From: Romanomermis culicivorax | Lineage: Eukaryota > Nematoda > Enoplea > Mermithida > Mermithidae | DNA: 64,000 nucleotides | Assembly (NCBI GenBank): GCA_963922205.1 | Contig: CAWUHX010000015.1 | Location: 1,240,001-1,304,000 of the forward strand | Direction: 5' to 3' | Shown here: piece by piece, positions 56,305 to 64,000 of the stretch | Position numbering within the stretch: position 1 is the first letter of the stretch | Layout: each line of letters starts with the position of its first letter | Position numbers and translations under genes: made by a program | The notes under the pieces: model-generated | What the model saw: the letters and a program-made list of their open reading frames with translations, nothing else | The model's database searches: none | Told to the model about the DNA's origin: nothing

Positions 56305-59300
56305 ATGGCGGACGAGGATAAAGATAACGGGCCGGCGGAACAGGATGACGTTTCTTTTCTTAGAACGGTAAATTTTTGGAATCAACTATAATGATATCGT
56401 GATATATAGTGATTAAGCAAATACTACCCTATAGTTTTATTAATTTATGCAGCAGAAAAAATAATACAGGACCAAGAGTTTATGAAGCAAATCAATTTTT
56501 TTAAATTGTTTGGGTAAAAAATTCTGCTGGGAGAAGCTTTTTGAACATTTGATTCATTAAGTATTGACTTCAGAAGAAATAAATGCAAATCAAAAAATTA
56601 ATTAGTCAGCAATTAAATTGTTCACTGTTGTCGTATGATCCAAAAAGCTCAGAGTACTTTTGAGGAAACTCTATTATCACCAACTGATATTCCACTCCTC
56701 ACGGAAATTACCACTTCAAAGAGAAGGGATATTTGAATATATTTCTCGTTTCAACAATATGCTTGTTTCATAAATGGATTAACAAGTACAGTTTTTATAC
56801 AAACTATTTCATATTTACTGTTGTTACCATCGCAAAACGTCTCCATTCCAATTAATGTGATAATTAGATTTTCGACTATCATGTAAAAGGAATCGTCAAT
56901 CTAATTAAAGATTAATAAAACCGTATTGTCCTAACTGTGCTCTTTATCCTTATCAATAGAAATATGCACTTAAAAAGGTAATTTGATGCGATAATTCCCT
57001 GCTCTGTGGTCCTCATCGTATCTGATATCCATTTAAATTTTTCAGAGGCACAAATTTTAATAAGCTTTTATTATTTAGGGACACTCTTCAGCTTCAGGTT
57101 TGCGATGAATATCATTTTATTATAAACATAGAGAAGGAAAAAAATAAGTTGGCAGAGAAACTGTTCATTTCAAGCTTTATTTCTACTATGTTAAATATCT
57201 TCGACAAATTTCTACTAATAATCGTGTAAAAAATAGAAATCTCTATTCGATAAATTATAAACCAGCATTGTTTTTTTCAATAAGTTATAAACCAGTAACG
57301 TTTTTTTTATAAATTCGATGTTTCATCGTCTAAGATAGATAAAAAATAAATTTAAAAAACATTTTTTAAATACAATAGCGTTTTTTGCTCATACATTATG
57401 TCACATAGTACCGAAAATATTTGGGAATACTACCTTCAACAATTTCTTGAGTGAAAATTTTTACTATAAGCGCTTTGAGTCAATGATTTTGACGACATTG
57501 CCAAAGTATATTATTTTTCCATTCAGAGACGTTTTATGAAAAAACGGACTATACAGCGGGTACAAGTTTGGTATCTAAAAAAAGTTATTCATTGGATAAT
57601 CTGATCATTTTGTAGTGCAATGTTTATTCCAATTAAACCCACCGTTTTTGATGTTTTCCTCGGATTTTCAGATGGTTCTATTATTTTTTTGTGTATCTTA
57701 CTGAGACACATTTGCAGAGAAATACACTGTTTTCTTGCTTCATTGCTCGGTTAAGGATACATTGCTTGAATTATTTACTCTTTTGTGTATATAAGGCCTA
57801 TGGATAACAACGGTTTTTATAATATAATTCAGATCACCTCAGACTATCAAAGAATAACAACATGCAAGATTCAGAATTTTACACACGATATGAAACTCTG
57901 GAAACAATTCGTTCGTTCTAAATTGACTGAAGTAGATGAAATAAGGATGTTTTGTTAAACAGTGTAATCAAAATTTCAAGCGGTCGTAAATATAACTGAC
58001 GTATTTTAAATATACAGTTTTTGGGCAGTTTTGCTTGTTTGGTGCAAAAATTTATTTCCAAAAATCAGGTTCATTTTTGAAGTTCATCCTGAAACACCTT
58101 CAAAATAATGCAAATTTTTAAATGTGGATTTATATGCTCTTGGTATTTCTGAGGGAAATCTAATACAGTTGTATTTATCATTCGCTATGCATGGCGAAGA
58201 AGAAGAGTAACAGTCGCTTAAGCCTCGAACCCTCAGACTTTTCTTTCATCCTAGTGTACCTGGTTTAGGTTGCATAAAAACTCTTGTAGCCCTGCAAGCT
58301 GTAGGTTGAAGTTGATGAAAATCTCTACAAGAAGCTGCAACGTAAATGTAAAAGTCGCTATGTACCTAAAAATTACTGTAGGTTGTAGATATTTTTCGCG
58401 CACACGTCCCATGCCAAATAATTTGCACCGGCATGTATAATTTTGTATTTTGAGGAAAGTTGTATCTGGAACTCGTAATAACTTGTAGCTACAGGTTACC
58501 GGCTTGTATGCTAGCCTTGCGGTTTGTAAGTCTAGTGATTTTTTGTGCAATGGAGTGCTGGGCATACATGCACAGCATAGAAATTCTGTTGGGGTCAGCC
58601 AGAACAGGGAGTGGGATATAAAATTTCTTTGTTCTTAATAACGGAAAGAAAAGTTCTCTAACATCCAAGCAGCATATTCTTTAACCTATATTAGTTAATT
58701 ATTTGCTTGGACAACATTTTTTTACTTCTTTGGAATCAAGTATGCTTTGTTTATAAAAATTAACAAACTACAGCATCATTTTAATTTTTATGACGACTTT
58801 CTCTTCTGTCTTGCTCATTTCCCATTATCACCTTCTTGACAGGCAGAGGAATCGAATCAGCAAGAATCTTCTGGGAATCGATCAAAATCTGCTAAGGTCA
58901 ATACCTCCCAAACGGCCGTAAGTGCATGTATGATCCCGAGCCCAGTTTCATCAGTGAGACTTAAGCTCTAGCTCAGCTGCAGTTTATGCTGTAGCTTAAT
59001 TCTATATGTTATAACATTGCTGCAAAACATATCGAGGAACCCAAGCTGCAGCTAAGTTACATTTAATAGCAATGGTATAGGTATACAATATAGAGTAAAG
59101 TTACAGTTTAAGCTGCAGCTCAACTGGGCTCGTATTCTGCATGGCTGGGTAGTAAACAGTCGATGCATTGCAACAGAGCTTCTTTTAGAAGGTGATTTAC
59201 TCAATTTGCGGCTACAACGAAAAAAACTTCAATGGGAGCAGGGTGTTGAACCATAGACCTACCGCATTCAGGGCATACATGCCACACACTGCTTTGACTG

Positions 59301-62300
59301 AGCTAGGTGATTTGTTCTATAACCGATTATGCATTCAGGGTGACATAATATGCGCCACCAGCGTCTGTTCGACCAAAGAAGTGATCATCGGCGGCACTGA
59401 AAGGGCTGCGTTGGCCGCCGAAGGCATCGGCAACAGGTTGTGTTATTTGGAAATAGTTTCCGACAAGGTAAGAAAAGTGATAATTTTGAAATAATGGAGT
59501 GGACATGCAACATCAATTTAATATCTTAGAACGTCCCGCCCGGAATCGGGAACTGCATGTTCTACATAGACCAAGCATTATCGGTACGAGCCTTACGAGA
59601 AATGATGAGCCTTGGGCACGATCACGAAGTGGTGAGCTATATTGATTGCGTTTAACAAATATAAAATCTGTTGTGAAATCAGAGTCTGACGTCCACATGG
59701 CCTGGAACTTGTACAGCATAACTTTTTACCATGAGAAACGCTTGTTGGAACGGGAATCACTTTTGCATCTATTTTATAGCATAACATGGTCGCAGACCAA
59801 TGTGATGCAATTTTTCCATCTATTGTAAAAGCTGTGTTTCTTATTCAGGTAAAGTTTGGCATTCTTTATATTAAAAAAATTTATGCATCCATTTCAATCG
59901 ATGATTTTAGCCAAGTTTTTCATTTTTCTGTCACGCGAATCCAAAAGGTCCTACTAATTTCTTTACAGACTGCCGGAGGTCGGAAAACTTTACTTTACGG
60001 ACATGCGGTACAGTTGAAGCACGTTTTGAGTGATATGGTAAGGAGATTCTATTTGCAACACATTGTCTGCCTGTCGTGGGTTTGGATTCACAATTTCACG
60101 ATCATAGATATTCTTTTTATATGACAATCCTCTCCTGCAATCAGCAGATAGTTGGACAGTAAATCAGACTGGAACTATGAAAGAGATGGATATGTATTTA
60201 GTTATGTTGAGGCATGAAACCAGAATACAAAATTTCGCTGGGTCGTTTATACTAACATTAAATATTCGTAATGATGATATTCATATTCCAGCGATTGTCA
60301 TGCCTATCAACTTGTTCCGGAGCCGACAAACTGTCATTCGACGTCGGCCTCGAAGAAACAGCTAAGGGTATGAGTGCAACAGCTTACAGTCCACGTATTT
60401 TCAAGTGAACTTCGGAATCTAGAATAATAAACATAAATTCGTGGACAGATAATAAACCTGCATCGTGAGCCGAAGTTATTTTTCCGGACCTTTTGTAGTA
60501 GTTCACCACCACTATTTTTTTCATATTTTTTTCATTCTTTTAGTTTTTCGGCGATTTTTTTTGTCATCAGGTAGGTTTCGAACCTGTGCGTTACCACTGA
60601 GTGCGTTACCACTGAGCCAAACACTCAGCTAAAAATCAACCTTTTAATTCCCATTTATTATCCTAAGCCTAAGCCTCAGCCTAAGCCTAAGCCTAAGCCT
60701 AAGCCTAAGCCTAAGCCTAAGCCTAAGCCTAAGCCTAAGCCTAAGCCTAAGCCTAAGCCTAAGCCTAAGCCTAAGCCTAAGCCTAAGCCTAAGCCTAAGC
60801 CTAAGCCTAAGCCTAAGCCTAAGCCTAAGCCTAACCCTAAGCCTAAGCCTAAGCCTAAACCTAAGCCTGAGCCTAAGCCTAAGCCTAAGCCTAAGCCTAA
60901 GCCTAAGCCTAAGCCTAAGCCTAAGCCTAAGCCTAAGCCTAAGCCTAAGCCTAAGCCTAAGCCTAAAAAAATAGTAGTGGTGAACTACTACAAAAGGTTC
61001 CTTTTTCCTAGGTTGTTCTGCTAGTGCTAACTCGAAATAAATTAGAGAAAAAATATGTACATATGTTTTAATTGTTAATGAGGTTTCAGATCATTTTCTA
61101 GATTTCTCCGTATGAGCATAATTTCTATTTGAACTGATTATTTTCAAACCAAAAACAGGATGATCCAGATAAACATGCTTGTATTGTGGCAGCTAATTTG
61201 AGCTAACGCTTGCGGCTTTGGGTCAGCATGCAGCTTATTGACTTGAGCCTACCACCTTCAAATTTTACGTCTACATCTTCAATCTGTTTTTTATTTCGAT
61301 TTTTAAGTCTAGTAAGCAGAGTTTACTCTAAGAATAGATCCTCAACAACGAAAACTGAAAGAATTATAAATACTCCTAGCGAAGATGTCGTTTATGAGCT
61401 ACAAAATGTTGCTTTCAATAATCATTAGCAAAATAATGTTGCAAAAAAATTTGTAGTTTTCTAGAATTTTCATTTTTTTGTAGAATCCGAAATTTCCACA
61501 GTGTTCAACTAAACGTCAATCTTCATTCTTGAGCGTTTTTCATTTGGAACTGATTTTCTTTCGATTCGTCGATTTTTCTGGAATAATCGATCAAAACAAA
61601 TCCACGAAAAGCCACAAAAATGTGTGCATGATACAAAAATGTGAATATGATACCTGAGCGAACTTTCCACCGAATGCACAGGTCTGAATCTCAGATCTGC
61701 TCTGTTCACTGTATGCAAGCTGGGAAGGTATTTTTTCTGAGCATCTTGTATTGAGGAACGGCGTGTTAGATTTATATAATTGACAATACCTACATGTACC
61801 TCATAAAATTATACGTTGTTTCTTTTTGGAGGCTTTCTTTAAATCATGTCCATCTATAATCCATGTATTTTAAAATGAAACACGGAACATAGAGAAACGC
61901 TTTTGTACATGAGGAACTTGCAATTTGCATGGACAACTTTTCTTCTCAAATTGTAGTCCTATGTGCTACAGTTAACTTGCCATACAGAATTCTTGTAGTT
62001 TTCTCTTCGGAGTTTATATGAATCACGAAATCGTAAAAAACGGAAAAACTCTTAGTCATGATGGATAAAATCATCATTTAGAATGTTACTGATTCAATAC
62101 AACTTGGCGGTCGTTTACGAAATCAAAAGAGTTAAAAATTTATGAGTGAATTCTGCCTTGAACACATGTAATAGATATGATGATTTCAAATCAAATACTG
62201 GATTCAAGGTTCATCAGAACACAAAAGTTTGCACACACATACACACATAACGATTTTTTTTCTAAAAACATAATGAGATTCTATTTCTTTAAACGATTTT

Positions 62301-63504
62301 TATAGGTGAATCTTGTTGGTGGATTATCCATCCTGCTTCCAAGCAACGTTCTGAGGGTGAAAAAGTTCGCGTCGGTGACGACGTGATCTTGGTCAGTGTG
62401 GCCACTGAAAGATATCTGGTAAGTTGTTATTTAAGGTTCCACAAATTCATAATTTAAAACTATGATATGGATTCATCTACTTTTCAAGCAAGCATACAGG
62501 ATTTTTTGAATTATAATTCCAGAAATCGTAATTTTTATCACTGATTACGATCCTGTGAATTTTTATACTATGCGAGTTTGTGACAGTCACTACCCAAAGT
62601 TTTACATCTCACTGTTTCTTAACCATATGGTAAAACCGTGGAAGATTGTTAGTTTTAGCTAATGAAAAAATGTGGAAAATATTTCTTTCCAGCATATGAG
62701 TATCAACAGGGGTCAAAATATCGTCATAGCTTCATTTCATCAAACACTTTGGAGCATAACACCGATGAGCTCGGGGAGTGTCCGATCGCGTTACGTTGGT
62801 AAAAGAATTTCTACCCTTATATTCGTTGTTTTTTTCCAGTTAAAAAATCTGCATAAAATTCAGGTAAAGTATTCGGCAACGACGTTTTGCGGTTCGTACA
62901 TGGACCCGACGAATGTCTAACGATCCCTGAGAATTGGAGCGACCATCCGCAGCACAAGTAACAAAATTACTTTATGCTAACACATGTACTATAGTTTGTT
63001 TTTTTTAAATGCTTGTAAATGCAAAGAGCGGAATGCAAGCAATACTTCATGTTTTTTTTCTGTTTCCTATTAAACCATAATGTCGGGTGCGAAAAGTCAG
63101 TACTTTAATGTTAGAATCCTGAGTTGGCTGTTTTTTTCACATATCCCCTGTAATCGTAAATTTCCAGGTCATGTGTACCCATCACCGTTCCAAAAATTTT
63201 GAGGCAAATTTTTTAATTTGGCATTTACAAGCAAAAGAAGCTTTATAGCAAGTAGTCAATGTGTTTTTACAGTATGATCATCTACGAGAGCGGCGACGCT
63301 CGACATCAAGCCCGCTCTTTGTGGCGATTGGAATTGGTGCGGTCGAAATGGCAAGGCGCTTTCGTCAGTTGGGAGTTGCCTTTCAGAATTAGGCACATAA
63401 CGTCAGGTCGATATTTGGCGCTGACTCAAGACCATCAAGTGATCTTACTGCACAGGGACAAGGCGGATTTCGAGTCGACCACGTTTATCTTTATGGCGGC
63501 AAAA
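56305..63504 (+). CDS. unc-68: Ryanodine receptor calcium-release channel, 5' exons
   Basis: Nine exons join in phase: 56305-56367, 59339-59467, 59530-59631, 59969-60037, 60292-60367, 62306-62418, 62693-62798, 62864-62957 and 63273-63504, all GT-AG. The product starts [15 protein letters not shown] and continues [112 protein letters not shown] and [14 protein letters not shown]. This is the N-terminal beta-trefoil and MIR region of ryanodine receptors. IP3 receptors share the folds, but the wording here matches RyR. The protein forms the sarcoplasmic/endoplasmic reticulum Ca2+ release channel of muscle. Only about 330 of some 5,000 residues are in the window. Intron 1 is about 3 kb and intron 5 about 1.9 kb, each with an inserted repeat element. 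Confidence 0.95.
58843..58917 (+). CDS. Candidate extra in-frame exon of the ryanodine receptor
   Basis: Within the first intron, TTCTTGACAG/GCAGAGGAATC and CAAACGGCC/GTAAGTG bound 75 bases. The segment starts in the phase left by exon 1 and is a multiple of three, so it can be included or skipped without a frame change. It encodes 25 residues rich in S, N, Q and E ([18 protein letters not shown]...). Included, it would insert a flexible acidic/serine loop between SFLRT and GDII, just ahead of the first beta strand. No such segment is in the RyR sequences I remember. It may be an alternative exon or a chance open segment. Confidence 0.45.
58936..59132. repeat. Foldback element in RyR intron 1
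   Basis: The ends are GAGCCCAGTT at 58938 and AACTGGGCTC at 59122-59131. Inward, CTAGCTCAGCTGCAG...GTAGCTTAATTCTATATG on the left pairs with its inverted counterpart on the right (CAATATAGAGTAAAGTTACA...AGCTGCAGCTCAA). At about 200 bp with no coding capacity it looks like a MITE-type repeat. A partial relative lies at 35180-35300. Confidence 0.75.
60572..60640 (-). repeat. tRNA-derived fragment inside the intronic element
   Basis: On the minus strand the order is TTTGGCTCAGTGGTAACGCA (A-box-like), a second AGTGGTAACGCAC copy, then GGTTCGAAACC (B-box-like). The D-arm region is duplicated and no anticodon arm is visible, so this is a relic, not a tRNA gene. Confidence 0.6.
60661..60966 (+). 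repeat. (GCCTAA)n array, nematode telomere repeat type
   Basis: About 306 bp of GCCTAA with only a few variants (GCCTCA, ACCCTAA-type, AAACCTAA and GCCTGA units at about 60672, 60835, 60857 and 60868). It is much cleaner than the arrays at 29.3 and 51.2 kb, suggesting recent growth or homogenisation. Confidence 0.97.
61009..62305. other. Rest of RyR intron 5
   Basis: AT-rich intron sequence with no further element recognised. A plus-strand frame ending at 61428 ([20 protein letters not shown]) looks protein-like but has no clear splice sites in the gene's phase. Confidence 0.45.
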
Positions 63505-63600
63505 GTGAGACTTATTTTTACGCTACGGAACAGTTTTTTGAATAACAGATAAGTATTCAAAGTAAAATCCACTTCAGCAATCTCAGTCATTTTCTACCAG

Positions 63601-63637
63601 AATAAGGCAATATCATTCGCCGATGGAACCTGGAATT
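63601..63637 (+). CDS. Candidate short next exon of the ryanodine receptor
   Basis: TTTTCTACCAG precedes and GTAAGAC follows a 37-base segment in the correct phase after exon 63273-63504 (NKAISFADGTWN). The splice sites are good, but I cannot match the peptide to the next RyR segment, so it is uncertain. The sequence to 64000 is otherwise intron-like. Confidence 0.35.
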
Positions 63638-64000
63638 GTAAGACTTTTCGGTCTTCCAATTCCAAGTCAATTGCATGTTTGCTGGCTCCAATTAAGTGTA
63701 TGTTAACCACCTTTTTTATTCCCATCTGTGGACCTTCCATATTCAGAATTTCGACTCATCACTGACGCATCACTGAAGGCACTGAGCTCTTGCAGTTGTT
63801 TTGATCAATAAGATGGGTAAACTTTTTATTGCAGTATTCCATTATCTTCTGTAGCTACCATAAAGCAAATACTCTTGGACTACACCAGGAGTAAGTCGGA
63901 CTCCCAGAAGAATGTCCTTTCTATTCGTGGAAGGAAGTTACTTGCTTAAAGGTTTATGAGCTAAGTTTATGGGTTAATGTCTCGTTTTCACTCCTACAAA

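Larger units (their letters stand above)
60486..61001. mobile_element. Inverted-repeat element carrying a telomere-type array, in RyR intron 5
   Basis: Terminal inverted repeats of 36-37 bp lie at 60486-60521 (GGACCTTTTGTAGTAGTTCA...) and 60965-61001 (...TGAACTACTACAAAAGGTTCC). They differ by one indel and one substitution. The element is flanked by a perfect 7 bp direct repeat, TTTTTCC, at 60479-60485 and 61002-61008. Inside are a tRNA-like fragment at about 60572-60640 and then some 50 GCCTAA units at 60661-60966. Seen: the ends, flanking duplication and array. Inference: a non-autonomous DNA transposon that captured or grew telomere-type repeats. Confidence 0.88.

Overview
This window is nematode genomic DNA. 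Three things support that. The 3' part carries the first exons of a ryanodine receptor gene (unc-68 type). The hexamer GCCTAA/TTAGGC, the nematode telomere repeat, occurs as internal arrays at about 29.3, 51.2 and 60.7 kb. A small family of compact 7-transmembrane receptor genes resembles nematode chemoreceptors. I cannot name the species.

Layout. (1) 1-1286: single-copy-looking DNA without a convincing gene, apart from a decayed RRM-like fragment and a dispersed repeat. (2) 1287-14943: a 13.7 kb Ty3/gypsy-type LTR retrotransposon with 834 bp LTRs, gag, a protease split over the gag/pol junction, RT-RNase H-integrase, and then two extra ORFs downstream of integrase. The first extra ORF starts with an apparently complete DEDDy 3'-5' exonuclease domain. 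The second is in the same frame after a single TGA and is RS/RE-rich and proline-rich. This exonuclease cargo is the most unusual thing in the window. (3) 14944-49693: a CpG-poor, AT-rich block holding four related 7TM receptor loci (one apparently intact, two broken, one cut by the gap), a 3 kb pyrimidine-rich satellite inside the intact receptor's second intron, palindromic elements with tRNA-like ends, a decayed hAT transposon with recognisable ends and target duplication, and a solo LTR of the same retrotransposon family. (4) 49694-49793: a gap of exactly 100 N. (5) 49794-64000: CpG-normal DNA with some unassigned exon-like segments and then the 5' end of the ryanodine receptor gene, running off the right edge. 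A first-intron foldback repeat and an intronic terminal-inverted-repeat element loaded with telomere-type repeats lie inside it.

How the parts relate. The same repeat families occur on both sides of the composition boundaries, so all blocks appear to come from one genome. Copies inside the CpG-poor block look like CpG-to-TpG/CpA decayed versions of the copies outside it, and at least one stop codon in the receptor pseudogenes fits the same change. The retrotransposon lacks a target-site duplication and sits exactly at a composition boundary. The other boundary is the gap, so the joins need checking before long-range synteny is inferred. All motif, repeat and CpG statements are from reading the sequence by eye; no searches or counts were run.
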